Shown here: positions 1 through 11,155 of the stretch, piece by piece
How positions within the stretch are numbered: position 1 is the stretch's first letter
How the letters are laid out: each line of letters opens with the position of its first letter
Source: Macropodus opercularis
Taxonomy: Eukaryota > Chordata > Actinopteri > Anabantiformes > Osphronemidae
Direction of reading: 5' to 3'
Length of the DNA: 64,000 nucleotides
NCBI GenBank assembly: GCA_030770545.1
Contig: CM061109.1
Coordinates: 496,001 to 560,000, forward strand
Program-made: the position numbers and the translations under genes
The notes under the pieces: generated by a model
What the model saw: the letters and a program-made list of their open reading frames with translations, nothing else
What the model was told of the DNA's origin: nothing
Databases searched by the model: none

Positions 1-2
1 AA

Positions 3-2108
3 CACAGCAAAAGCAAACAGAGACAAGCCAAGAAGTTTGACCTCCTGTGGTCCCGAAAACATACAGCAGGAGAACACACTTGGAGGAAGGAAGAAGATGG
101 GTCCACAACAGAGGACTCCAAAGACAAATGGGTGAAGAACCTCTCGGACAGGGAACTTTCCCAGTCTGAGAGGGACGTTCTGGCTAAAGGCCTCAACTTT
201 GCCATCACACCCAAGGAGGTTCCTGTCGTGGATTTCATCACAGCCACAGAGTCGGCCATTAGGAATAACAACTTACCATCGTCAGAAGCTGAACAACTAC
301 GGCTCAAAGTCTCTGCTGCCTTGGCCAGTGCACAGCCACCACAACCCAACCTCACCAGGCAGGAGAGGAGTGCACTCACAGCCCTCAGCAGGGATGAAAC
401 CATCACCATATTGCCGGCGGACAAAGGAAGATGCACTGTTGTCCTGAACACCGCAGACTACCATCAAAAGGTCGTCTCACTGTTAGAGGACCAACACACT
501 TACGAAAAGCTCAAAAGAGACCCCACCAGCAGCTACAAAAAGAAAATCATAACTCATCTCAAAGAGCTGGAAACAGAGCAGACCATCGACAGGATGACAT
601 ACCACCGCCTGTATCCTGGAGAGGCCACTCCCGGCATTTATGGACTTCCTAAGATCCACAAGGAGGGAGCCCCTCTCAGACCCATAATCAGCAGCATCAA
701 CTCGGTCACATATAACATTGCGAAACACTTGGCCACTATCCTGGCACCTCTGGTTGGACACACAGACCATCACATCCGAAACTCCGAGGAATTTGCAGAC
801 AAGGTCAGAGGCCTGAAACTGGAATTGGATGAAACCATGGTTTCGTTTGATGTTACATCACTCTTCACCAGCATCCCCACCAGCGATGCTCTAACAGCTG
901 TTAGGAAAAGACTGGAAGAGGACAGCACCCTCAGCGCCAGAAGCAACCTCAACCCAGGTCAGATTTGTTCACTCCTGGACTTATGCCTTAACACCACATA
1001 TTTCAGCTATAGAGGGGACTTCTACAGACAGAGGCATGGCTGCGCTATGGGCTCTCCTGTGTCACCTATTGTGGCCAACCTATATATGGAAGAAGTGGAG
1101 AAGAAAGCTCTTGACTCTTTCTCAGGTACAGCCCCAACCCATTGGTTCAGATATGTGGATGACACCTGGGTGAAGATCAAGATCCAGGAGGTACAGACCT
1201 TCACAGACCACATAAATACAGTGGACAGCAACATCAGGTTCACCAGGGAAGACACCAAAAACAACAGACTGGTCTTTCTGGACTGCGCAGTCATCAGAGG
1301 GAATGACGGCGGCTTGGAAATAGAAATCTACAGAAAACCCACCCACACAGACCAATATCTTCTGTTTGACTCTCATCACCCCCTTCAGCACAAACTAGGA
1401 GTCATCAGGACCCTGAACCACAGAGCGGAGAACATTCCCACTTCCACTGTAGCCAAGACGAAGGAGAACATGCATGTAAGGGCAGCTCTCAGGACCTGTG
1501 GCTACCCCAGATGGGCCTTCAACAAAGCTGCATCACGTCCCAGAACAAGGACAACAGAACAGCCGGACACCCAAAGCCAACGGAAGAACCTGGTCATTCC
1601 TTACATGGCCGGAGTGTCCGAAAAGCTTAAAAGGATTTTTAGAAACTACAACATACCTGTCTACTTCAAACCCACCAACACCCTCAGACAGAAGCTTGTA
1701 CATCCAAAGGACCCGACACCAAAACACAAGAGGAGCAACATAGTGTATGCAGTTCAATGCAGTGAAGAGTGCTCGGAACTATACATTGGTGAAACCAAAC
1801 AGCCATTACACAAGAGGATGGCCCAGCATAGGAGGAACAACACATCAGGACCAGTATCTGCCGTGTATCTCCACTTAAAAGACAAAGGCCACTCATTTGA
1901 TGACAACAACGTTCACATTCTGGACAGAGAAGACAGGTGGTTTGAACGAGGCGTCAGAGAAGCCATACATGTCCAGGTAAACAGCCCCTCTCTCAACAGA
2001 GGTGGGGGCCTCAGACACAATTTGTCTCCCATTTACCATGCTGCCCTTTCAACTATGCCCAGGAAGATCAAGGCCACTTCACACGTCCCCCACAAAGGAG
2101 ACACTTAA
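3..2108 (+). CDS. Penelope-like element polyprotein: reverse transcriptase + GIY-YIG endonuclease (N-terminus outside window)
   Basis: This retrotransposon protein copies its RNA into DNA and nicks the target. The frame is open from base 3 through the TAA at 2106-2108. A GTG at 132 is not a convincing start, because coding-like sequence (KFDLLWSRK) lies upstream in the same frame, so the N-terminus is cut by the window edge. Numbering from base 132, the RT palm shows the first catalytic Asp in VSFDVTSLFTSIP near residue 239, GCAMGSPVSP near 304 and the YVDD box near 340. A connector follows. The C-terminal nuclease begins near residue 535 with IVYAVQC, a C-x3-C pair and YIGE near 549, then an Arg/His-rich helix (HKRMAQHRR). 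RT plus C-terminal GIY-YIG in this order is diagnostic of Penelope-like elements. There are no frameshifts or stops, so the copy is young or under constraint. The clade (Neptune versus Poseidon) is not assigned. Confidence 0.93.
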   Translation, partial: HSKSKQRQAKKFDLLWSRKHTAGEHTWRKEEDGSTTEDSKDKWVKNLSDRELSQSERDVLAKGLNFAITPKEVPVVDFITATESAIRNNNLPSSEAEQLRLKVSAALASAQPPQPNLTRQERSALTALSRDETITILPADKGRCTVVLNTADYHQKVVSLLEDQHTYEKLKRDPTSSYKKKIITHLKELETEQTIDRMTYHRLYPGEATPGIYGLPKIHKEGAPLRPIISSINSVTYNIAKHLATILAPLVGHTDHHIRNSEEFADKVRGLKLELDETMVSFDVTSLFTSIPTSDALTAVRKRLEEDSTLSARSNLNPGQICSLLDLCLNTTYFSYRGDFYRQRHGCAMGSPVSPIVANLYMEEVEKKALDSFSGTAPTHWFRYVDDTWVKIKIQEVQTFTDHINTVDSNIRFTREDTKNNRLVFLDCAVIRGNDGGLEIEIYRKPTHTDQYLLFDSHHPLQHKLGVIRTLNHRAENIPTSTVAKTKENMHVRAALRTCGYPRWAFNKAASRPRTRTTEQPDTQSQRKNLVIPYMAGVSEKLKRIFRNYNIPVYFKPTNTLRQKLVHPKDPTPKHKRSNIVYAVQCSEECSELYIGETKQPLHKRMAQHRRNNTSGPVSAVYLHLKDKGHSFDDNNVHILDREDRWFERGVREAIHVQVNSPSLNRGGGLRHNLSPIYHAALSTMPRKIKATSHVPHKGDT

Positions 2109-2390
2109 CGACCCTGTAATGGTTGTAGGAGGAGTCACGGTAGTTGAGGATTCACACCTACTCACTACCCTCACACCCCCCTCTGTTCGCATAACGAGCC
2201 CATTCTTCACAGGTGTTAAGTGAAACCCAACTGGAGGATAAATTAGTGGTCTCCACCAACTTCCCACAGACTGAAGAAGCCTCCTGGATAGGTGGTGAAA
2301 CGTTTCTACTAACTAGAAGAAGTCCAGTTGCCATGACTCAACCTTCAGACAACTTGACCTGGATGAATGAGAACCTTCACAGTTTCATTC
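2109..2390 (+). mobile_element. 3' non-coding tail of the Penelope-like element
   Basis: AT/GC-balanced non-coding sequence between the ORF stop and the presumed element end. It contains CTGAAGA at 2271-2277 and GAAAC at 2297-2301, separated by a short imperfect hairpin (GCCTCC against GGTGGT). Eukaryotic Penelope-like elements are known to carry hammerhead ribozymes in their terminal repeats, and this arrangement resembles the ribozyme core. The assignment is tentative. Confidence 0.6.
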
Positions 2391-2764
2391 AGAGGCTTCC
2401 TCACAGATTGATGCTTTCGAATTGTTATGACTGTGTGTTGGATTCGGCCACGTCCAGCAGTTTGCTGTCTCTGAATAATAAGCACATTCATGGTTTTGCT
2501 TCCTGCCACAACTATGATTGTTGATTATGTTCATAATGTTTGTCCTGGTGTAAATGCAGCATCAGATCTGAGCATCTCTATCAGTGCCTTGAGCTCACGT
2601 GGCCCCGAGGCCAGAACCTGTTTCACATGCGTGACTCCAGTCAGAACAACGTGCAGCCAAGACTTTTAAAACTGGGCTTATTTCTCCTGTAGTACAGTAA
2701 AACTACATCTTCTTTGCTTACAGACAAGTCTTGACACTAGTTTTCCATGCTTACACACTGTTGC

Positions 2765-2784
2765 TGTGTGTGTGTGTGTGTGTG
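2765..2784. repeat. (TG)10 microsatellite
   Basis: Uninterrupted TG dinucleotide run read directly from the sequence, followed by GCTGATGGC. Confidence 0.95.
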
Positions 2785-5700
2785 GCTGATGGCTTGCAGG
2801 CTCTGATTGGCTGACTGCAGCGGCGTCTCCTCTGCTGATTGGCAGCTGTTGCTTCAGCTCAGCGGTTTTGCTGGGATCCAATCTGACAACGCGTTTTGCT
2901 GCAGTGAAGCAACTGACAGCTGGAGTTGTGCTCGTACATCGTTGGACAGTTTGGTCCTTGTGTTGCTGCAGTCCAGATGTTAATGACGTCTGTATTGCAG
3001 GTGATGTGCTGTCATGAACCATCTCATGAACAGCCACGTGTCCCAAATATCCAAAATATCACCACCAGCGTTAGTGTCGGTTTTGATCGATACTACTTAC
3101 AATGTCTCAAGCAGAGGGAGACACTAAACACGGATCCTCTCTCAGAAGAAGATATTGCTACTGTGAGGAAGACTTAGACTTAGGCCTGGCATCACAGCTG
3201 GCGACACGCTTTTAACTTCTCGTTAATTCTCGTCCATCTCACCGTAGGAGGCGTGTGAGTATTTAGAGAAGGTTAGGTCCTATTGTGTTGATTTAATTAG
3301 CATGTGGCCACACATACAGTAGCGTCTGATTAATGTCCCTCCACCATCTGTAATGTCACTGCTGCAGGCAGAGCGTCCACGCGTCGGCCGCAGAGCGATG
3401 CTTTTATTAGGCCACGGCCTCTGTTTTCAGCCTCAGAGCTGATTTTATCTGATGGACAGACTCACGTGTTACAAAGCAAAAGACAACACAGAGTTTCTGA
3501 AATGCTGTTAACACAGTTTGTCATAACTGGTCGTTGTTTGTGATTATTTGTATATTGTTTGCAACAGCTGACCTCGGACAGCTAGAGCTCGAATTCATCC
3601 TTCAAATGGTTCCTAATCTAGACAATATTTTTACAATATAGTTGTGATGATGGGGAATTAAATCTTTGAGATTTTTCTGAAATGGCTGTTGGTCAGTGGA
3701 CATATGGTGGTGTCCAATAATAAATTCTGTATTAATGAATAAAAGTTTTTTATGAATCAACTTATAGACAATTCTCATTCATAATTGTTAATTTTCAAGT
3801 AATTTGCTAATTCCACTGCCTCCAGAATTTACCGCGGGTAAAGGGGCTTGTAGTGTTGACAGACAGTTGCCACAGCCAATCAGATTACGAGCTGGCGACA
3901 GTAAGTCCAGCCACGTTGAACCAACCTGCGATTGGATCCCTGCTGAGGCCAGTTACCCTGGTTCTGCCTCCGAGCGGCAGCTTGTTTCCTTTAATCAATA
4001 GTCTCATTGTCTTGTTGGAGAAACTACTATTTTCAGTGCCTATTTTTTTAAGTGATACGTTTTAATTGCTGATGTGGGTTTTATTGACTTTTCAGTGCGT
4101 CAGTGTGATGAGCCGTGATTACGAGGGTTATTTATTCAAGTCGAACTAAGCAGGACGCCACTGAAGGCCTGGTGGGAAACGCACATATTAAGACTTGTGG
4201 GTCTGAGCGTACAGGTTGGTGCCACAGGCTCCCGTGTTGAGATGAGCAGCTCCAGGTCTCTGAACTTGTAAATATACCCTGAACCCTTTAATCTTGTTAG
4301 TCTTTCCTTGCTCATCATATTTGAAACTTCAGGTTCCCCAGACGGCAACAGGCCTAGTTAGTAAATTGAGACGTTACTAATTTAGAAGCGTTATGTAACA
4401 AATACTTGGACGTCCTTTGAGAGTAAAGCAGCTGACGTGAACCACAGTGAACTGTGTTCATACCTGACGTTTCTGAAACAGTAGGTGGATTCAAAGGGAG
4501 GGAGAAGCAGACAGTAAAATAACTGTCAGCTACACCCGTGGTGTGTGGAACAGAGACAGCGTCGATCAATAGGATGAACGCGTCCCTGTTTGTTTTCCCT
4601 CTCACACTCAGGAAACGACCGCGATTCATTTGTCCATGTTTGTGGCTGCAGCAGGAATTCGTTGCGTCTCTGATCTGGGGATGCACAGGATTCAGTTTGC
4701 TTCCACGGCAGAGACTCTTGTCTGCGTGTCCGTCGCTCCATCTGACAGACGTTGCTGTGGCTCCAACTCCTGAGACAGAAGAAGCATGAACAGCTGAACA
4801 GGTGAGCGTCTGTCATGAACCTGACACAGGGTTCAGGGATAAACACCCTTAACATGAGACAGCACCTGCTCATTACGATGGCTGCCAGCAGCAAAGCCTG
4901 CTGGGAAAACGTTTCAGCAGTGACTTGCTATAAAATGTGAGCACCTCTCTTTTTGACAAATGTCTTCCAGATTCTTTGAAGCGCAGTGATTTTCACACGT
5001 ACTACTCTTAGTAGCTTCTACATTCATTCCCAGGTTTGAGAGCTGTCTCCCTGGAATCGCTGCAGCTGAACAGGACACCAGGAGAACCAGAACAGGGCCA
5101 GAAGGTGTTTGGGTGGAAGGCTGAGCCGGCAGCACATTCAGTTCATAATCCATGCAGCGCTGCTCACATGGCACCACTCACGTCACCCTGCTATTCAGTA
5201 CGCAGAGCGACCCTGCTTTCATGTGAGCCAGGGTAAGATGACGCAGCTCGGCGCAGATCATGCAGGTGAAACGATGAATAACGACGCAGCTGAAAGCTCC
5301 AAGCGTTTATGAAATAAACCAACAGTGGACAATAAATCAAACTCTCACTTCACTTCACCTGAGCTGCATCATTGGCATCCATAAAGATGAGGGATGGTTA
5401 TCGCATGCTCCACTGTAGGAATATAAATGTCAGCCTTCACATAGAACAAACACGCACAGACGTCCAGCTCTAATTATAAAAATGAGTGAACTACTCAGCT
5501 CCTGGCCTCCACCCTTTCAACGGCCAAGTACAGCAAATACAAGGAATGGCAGGTACAATTATAGGGTCAGTGCCCCGAGCTGCCGGAGCGCGTCTCACTC
5601 CTTTTATGTTCCACTAGCACTTTTCTAAAAGGTAAAAATCATTAGTGAGAACTGCGGCTCCAGTCGCTTTCTTTTCTGTTCTGACACACTTTAACCTGAA

Positions 5701-8154
5701 GCAAAGTTCTTTGATGGAAAACCAAGACTTGATTTCATGTAGTCTCGCTGTGTCTGTTTTCCCATGGATGAGGCACAACACGCTGCTCCCAGCTGGCTCA
5801 GCAGGTAAACGCTGACAAATTAAGGAAAAGAACTTTTGTAGGTCAGAAACTTCCACCTGCCGGTGTGAAATTAGAAGAATTAGAATGAGAGCTAGACCCG
5901 AGTCCCCTGAAACAAGCCTTCCAGGTGTTTGGGCTGCTTCTGTATTCTCAGCACCAGCGACAGCTCTCACGTTTATACCGATGCGCACCTGGGATCCGAC
6001 AGAGCCAGATTCCCTGCAGCGCTCCAACGGTGACATCAGCGTTATTGCCGCTGACAGAGCCGAGCCTCAGCTCTTTGTTTCTCCATTTTTATCTCCACCT
6101 CTGCAGTGTGAAAATTGGTGGAGCGCTCATTTGAATGTCAGTCTGCTGCTGAGACAATGAGCTGTATCCACACTCTGAACCAGATCAGAGTCACGCATTA
6201 GCGCCACGCTAAGCCCACATTTGAAAGAGCGACTCTGCACAAACTCATTCCACTTCCACAGCTGGACGGATCCTTTCTTGCCTTTTAGAATTTCCTACAA
6301 GCAGAGACAGTGAGTTAGAACATCACAGGTGTTCACTGACAGAATGCGACGGTGTAGACGAAAACAAGTCTGTTTTTAGATCCGTCAGTGTTACGACGCT
6401 TTCATTTCGCATCAAGCTACAGTGTTGACTTTATACTGCACGTTCCAGAACCTGATGTTATTTTGGAGCCTTTCATGAAGCTGGAATCAGTTCTCAGTGG
6501 AACCACAGGACCCGTGAGTCGAAACCTGCCTGGTCTGAATGAACTCGGAATAAACGGGGGGACAGGTGTGAACCACACAAACGTGCTGAACAGAAGGAAA
6601 GACGTCAACGAACAGATGGATACAGATGCAGAAGTAATGATCCAGGGCAGAGACAAAAACACAAGATCGATCACGATTCTACTTAAATCACCAGCGATGC
6701 TGAAAGTCAACGTTACTTATGCAGAAACACAGTTGGACCCAGGACAGAGGCCGATCGGGGGCAACTCCTCACGTCACCTGAAATGTTTCTGTCGGTCACT
6801 GGCTCTCGTCCAAACTGCTCAAATCTATAGTTGCTACATCAGCATCTCCTACAAGCCAAATAACTCTCTGTTGCTGTCAATCCTCAGCTTCCAATAGGTT
6901 TTTCCAGGTGTTCGTCACCTGCGTGAAGGTCTGGAACAGGTGGCAAACTCAAGATGAGGCTCTGCGGGAAACGACGTCACTCATCACATTTACTTCGAGA
7001 AAGCAGCTACGTTGTGTCTGTGTGTTGGTGTGTATCGAATCTCCAGCCTCAGCTGTGCGTTGGTCTAAGCGTTTCCAGTTCCAAACTCCAGAGAACGTCT
7101 GTTGAGCAGGGACTGAAACCTCTGCCTCCACACGGCATCAACCGTCCTGACGCCTGTGCTTCAATCCCCTGCAAGTACAAGCCGATTTAGAGCAGGATGA
7201 CTTATTTCAGCCTCATGTCTCTATAGGCTCATTTTCTTATATGTGGTCTTAGGGGTGAGTGGCGTCGGCTGTAGCTCTCTTAGCGTTACATCACATTCTG
7301 GGTTGCACACGGGACAGGCCCAGCGGTTCTGGTCTCTGGAAAACTGGCTAAAACTAGGTGCTAGTGGTTATAGTAGTAGACGATAAACCACAGGGCGTGT
7401 TTGTGCTGAAGGCTGTTGCTGTTAAACGTATTTAGTCGCTAAACCTGTTTTCTAGTTTTCTGTTGGGTCTAAAACGTTACTTTGTGACCTTGGTAGTGAA
7501 TTGGAGCTACAGAAATAAAAAAAGGACATTTCACCTGATTAATCATTTAATGTTCAGGGGAATGATTTGATTTGATTTCAGTAAGAAAAAACACCCTGGA
7601 GGGTTTAAAGTGCAGCACAACGTAAGTCACGCAGGCCTGAAATGCAACGCGCTGCGCTGTGGTCGTCCCCTCAGGGACTAAAACGTTCACCGCTCTTATT
7701 TGATCGATCATCTGCTTCATCATTTCCTTGATGGAGTCTCCTTCCTTTTAATTCATGAGGCGTGATGCCTGATTTGAGGCTTAATTGGTTAAAGTAGCCC
7801 CATTACTCTCTCTCTTCCCATCTTCTCAGTTTGACCTTCAAAAACGACAAATGTGAAAACAGATTAAGGTCGAGATAAAGGACACGAAGCGTCTATTTGC
7901 TCATTTACAGTACACATAAAAAGGTCACATTTGCATGGTCTGTACAGCACAGCGCTACGTTCAAAATCGACTGGAGGCCGAGCGACACAAGAGTGAATTC
8001 AGATTTAGAAAGGATGAACTGGACCAGACGCAGCGACATCAGCGTTTCACCAGAGAAGGACGCCAGGTTAGGATCTGGATGATCAGAAGCGCGTAGCAGC
8101 CTGAGCTAACGTGGACAGAGAGCCACCAAGCTAAGCTCTACAACCGGTGTAACG

Positions 8155-8245
8155 TGAAGGGTTTCATGTTGAAGTGCCCTTGAGCACCGAGGTTGCTCAC
8201 CCCTGGATCCCAGCACCTGGTTCACAGAGGTGCTAACGTTCGATG
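8155..8245. repeat. Possible degenerate dispersed repeat
   Basis: The stretch GAAGTGCCCTTGAGCACCGA followed by CACCCCTGG resembles the 'gtgcccttgagcaaggcaccgaacccc' phrase found in many fish interspersed repeats. It is too short and diverged to classify. Confidence 0.25.
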
Positions 8246-9118
8246 TACTGGAACTGCAGGTGCCGGTTTAACTGCTGAGCCTTGTGAAGATGTGAAGGCT
8301 TTGGCAGAGCTGGTGAAGTTACGAGTCCATACTCAATCACCACAGTATTAAACATGCACATACACACAGACGCAAGGTGATGAACGCCACCGCCACCCAG
8401 TTCGATGAATCTCCTCGTCCCACTGTCGCCACGGTGGTTTCACGAGCTTCAGGCTTTCAGGTCGGGTTTGAAGCAGACACTAGCGTCTGTGCTTCGGTCT
8501 GTGATGGATCTAGGTCCTCTCCTCACCCCGTGAAGCTCAGCGGTGGCTCATTGCAGGCAGTGTGGCGACGTCACACTCATGGTCACAAAGGCTCTAAATC
8601 TAGATCTTTGCATGGCAGCAGTTTCCTGTGCACATACTGTACAGGATGCTCACACACTCGAGAGCTTTTTATTTCTTTTTCTGGTGTATTTTAGCCCGTC
8701 CGTTCCGGATACAATGGATTCTTGTCAGAGAGGTGAACAATGGCGTGTATGACAGTACGCACACAACCCAGCTCAGATCAGGGGTCCGGTTCCAGAACGG
8801 ACGGAACGAAACAAAGACGTGGGCAGAGAAACACAGCAGACGGTGACGCTTCAGGCCCCGGCTTCAGACCACTGTGATTCGAGTCTAGATGTCGAGGGGA
8901 AAGCGGTTTTCTGAGAGGTTCATTGTTGGCACAGCCTGCAGGGGTCACACACCGGTAAACACAGCCCTCCGCTGCTTTTTGTTGGTTTCTTTTTTCTTCT
9001 TCTTCTTGTGACGTCACTTCCTGTTTTGTTTCGGCAGCGTCATCACTTACATATTACTCTTGTCGATTCGCTTTGACGCTGTTACTCTGTTGGTTTGCAC
9101 AGTCAGTCAGTGAGTTTT

Positions 9119-9370
9119 AATTCAATTCAATTTTATTCATATGGCGCCAATTCACAACAGCAGTTATTCTCAGGGCTCTTTACAGTCAGGTTTAAGACCT
9201 GACACAACTAAACCCAACAAATCCACATAGAGCAGCTTTGAATTGGAGCCAATCAATAAATTGTACATTTTAGTAGCAACAGCAGAAAAACTCTATAGAG
9301 GAAGAAACCTCCAGCAGACCCAGGATCAGTGGGAGAACATCTGCCTTGACCGGTTGGAGTGAAGGGATAG
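9119..9370. repeat. Dispersed teleost repeat (TTCAATTTTATT...GGCGCCAATTCACAACA type)
   Basis: It begins with TTCAATTCAATTTTATTCAT and GGCGCCAATTCACAACA and continues through AGGAAGAAACCTCCAGCAGACCC and CTGCCTTGACCGG. This phrase series recurs throughout teleost genomes. The family name is not assigned. It may be attached to the adjoining minus-strand LINE fragment. Confidence 0.65.
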
Positions 9371-9384
9371 AGAAGAGAGAAAAG

Positions 9385-9405
9385 AACAACAACAACAACA
9401 ACAAC
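9385..9405. repeat. (AAC)7 microsatellite
   Basis: Seven AAC units at the junction between the dispersed repeat and the LINE fragment, read directly. Confidence 0.95.
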
Positions 9406-9409
9406 ACGT

Positions 9410-9552
9410 GTTGGACCAAGCACAGAACCCTGTGGAACAACAAAGGTAGTTTTTGTGTGGATGGAAGATTGATCACAAACGTGAACAAACTGGAATCTGT
9501 TCAACAGATCAGATTGAAACCATCCCAGTGCTTTGCCTTTAATCCAACGCTA
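9410..9552 (-). pseudogene. LINE reverse transcriptase fragment (palm region)
   Basis: The minus strand reads IKGKALGWFQSDLLNRFQFV, then about 13 residues later TTFVVPQGSVLGP. This matches the LINE RT signature in which a 'W..SYL..R.Q.V' helix precedes 'GVPQGS.LGP'. The usual Gly before VPQGS is Val here. The flanking sequence has stops in this frame and the fragment is only about 48 codons, so it is a dead remnant, probably of a Rex/L2/CR1-like non-LTR element. No catalytic FADD box is present. Confidence 0.75.
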
Positions 9553-10069
9553 TGTTCCGCTGGTTTTCATTTCCCTGCTCTACTTTGTCATCATGTTTCA
9601 TTATATTCAGGTTGTGCTGTGGCTCCTCACCCACGTCCTGTCTTGTCTGGCCTGTCTCTGTGTAGAACCGGCCTTAAGTTCTGAAGGACTATGAGGGAGT
9701 CAGTTTTATTTGCTGGCATCTAGTGGTTGTATAAATCCTAGTCAGTCTGTCGGTCTTACCAGGAACCGACGGGTTCTCATCAACATGGATAATGACGTTA
9801 ATTAGTCCCTTATGACTTCTGACTGTAGAGTGGACAGCCAGGCTCCTGCTTTTAATGCTTGGCCCCTTAATGGGCCTCAGTAGGAGCATATGATGCAGCT
9901 TCTCTGCTCAACGTGATTTACATAACAGAAGAAGCATTGTTCTTTAGCCTGGCACCACTCTGCTCTACCTCATTAACCAAGCCTGGCTGTCAGCGCGGCC
10001 ACTGGTACAGAAGACAAACTGTAACTGGTATTACCCTACTAATACTTAACACTAGTAGCATCCTACATT
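9553..10069. other. Intergenic, no supported gene
   Basis: No coding or RNA signal is recognised. The 5' part may still belong to the minus-strand LINE copy, but no further RT motif can be read. Confidence 0.5.
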
Positions 10070-11155
10070 AGCTTCAAAATCCTTCTCCTCACCTACAAAG
10101 CTCTTCTTAATAAAGCTCCATCTGGTCTTAGACCTCATGGCTCCTTCTGCTCCAACAGAACCTTGCTTCTCAGAGCTGGTCTACTGGTTCCTAGAGTTTC
10201 TACCTGTAGAACGGGAGGCAGAGCCTTTAGCTCCAAGCTCCTCTATGTGGAACCAGCTTCCAGTTCAGGTTCTAGCAGCAGACGCCCTCTCTGCTTTAAA
10301 ACTAGGCTGAAACTGTGACTGTGACAAAGTATGTGGTGGTGTAGGACCCAAGTGCAAATGAACCCAAAAAGGCAGATCTTCCGCTAAACAATAATTTATT
10401 AAGCAAAACTAGGGAACAGAGATCCACAGCCGGGCTGGATAAACAAAAGAATAACTCAACACGATAGTGGACCAAATCACACTACGATCTAATTTATGAA
10501 ACTGCTATAAAATTCACCGCCGAGCGGGACTCTACCAAAACTTAATACTAAATAAACCTCACTGACTGGACTAGAAAACAAAATCACCGCAAGCGGGACA
10601 AAACAAACCAAGTTACCAATTACTGAAACCAAAACACTGCAAACGCAGGAACAAGGCAAAGGCTACAAAACGAACTAACTAACTTACTTGACGAGAGAAG
10701 CGCTAGAGGTCGGGGACGAGGGAGAACAGTGAGACAAGCAATCAGGGATGACACACCAGCAACGAGAGACTAACAGACAGGAGTATATAAAGACAGACTA
10801 ACAACGATTACAAACAGGTGTGGACAAGGGAAACCAGTACGGGAACAGACAAGGAACAAACTCAAAAGTCCAAATGGCTCCCCCTGGTGGGGGAGCAGGT
10901 CCAACTGTCACAGAAACCTTCCTTTCTGACAAAGCTGATGGTTCCAGATGGTTCTGGTTCCTCTGATCCATCTCTTAGTTCAGCTGCTACAGGCTTAGAT
11001 GCTGGAACCTCCTTCATTCACTGAGCTCCTCTGGTTTTCTATCTATTCCATCCACTAACATGCCTCCATGTCCACATGTGACTCACTTAGACCTAAACTG
11101 CATTTCGTTGCTTGTACTTTCACATGTGGAATGAAAGTTGAATCTAATCTAATCT
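10070..11155 (+). mobile_element. Non-LTR retrotransposon (LINE) 3' end, split by an insertion
   Basis: The left part (to 10313) translates as a decayed LINE C-terminus (FKILLLTYKALLNKAPSGL, then GRAFSSKLLYVEP and CFKTRLK). The right part (from 10913) continues as CTTCCTTTCTGACAAAGC and ends with ATGAAAGTTGAATCTAATCTAATCTA, a short-repeat tail typical of LINE 3' ends. The two halves join seamlessly once the 599-bp element at 10314-10912 and one copy of GAAAC are removed. The ORF is degenerate and the RT core is missing, so it is 5'-truncated. Confidence 0.75.
10314..10912. mobile_element. 599-bp TG...CA element (solo-LTR-like or non-autonomous DNA transposon) with 5-bp target duplication
   Basis: The element starts TGTGACTGTGACAAAG and ends AACTGTCACA, so its termini are inverted (TGTGAC/GTCACA). 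Identical GAAAC sequences flank it at 10309-10313 and 10913-10917. Removing the element and one GAAAC restores a continuous LINE 3' end, so this is a genuine nested insertion. It has no coding capacity. TG...CA ends with a 5-bp duplication and an internal TATATAAA (near 10784) fit a solo LTR, while the inverted termini would also fit a small DNA transposon. The family is not assigned. Confidence 0.7.

Larger units (their letters stand above)
1..2390 (+). mobile_element. Penelope-like retroelement, 3' part (left end outside window)
   Basis: The block contains one long ORF with reverse transcriptase and GIY-YIG endonuclease motifs, followed by about 280 bases of non-coding tail. The coding frame is open from base 3, so the element starts left of the window. 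The right border is set near 2390, where the tail typical of fish Penelope elements (a CTGAAGA...GAAACG stretch, then a CTGGATGAATGAGAACC-like stretch) gives way to unrelated sequence. The exact end and any target duplication cannot be determined without a family consensus. Confidence 0.85.
2391..9118. other. Intergenic, no supported gene
   Basis: No exon chain, RNA gene or conserved protein is recognisable. ORFs are short and overlap on both strands. The longest (169 codons, 6388-6897) matches nothing I recognise. A (TG)10 microsatellite lies at 2765-2784, and two ATTGG (inverted CCAAT) motifs lie near 2800 and 2840. A 10-bp inverted pair (CCGTCCGTTC near 8698-8708 and GAACGGACGG near 8795-8805) brackets about 90 bases. 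Confidence 0.6.

Noticed and set aside
132..2108. GTG at 132 as the true start of the Penelope ORF
   Set aside because: The same frame is open back to base 3 with coding-like residues; the start lies outside the window.
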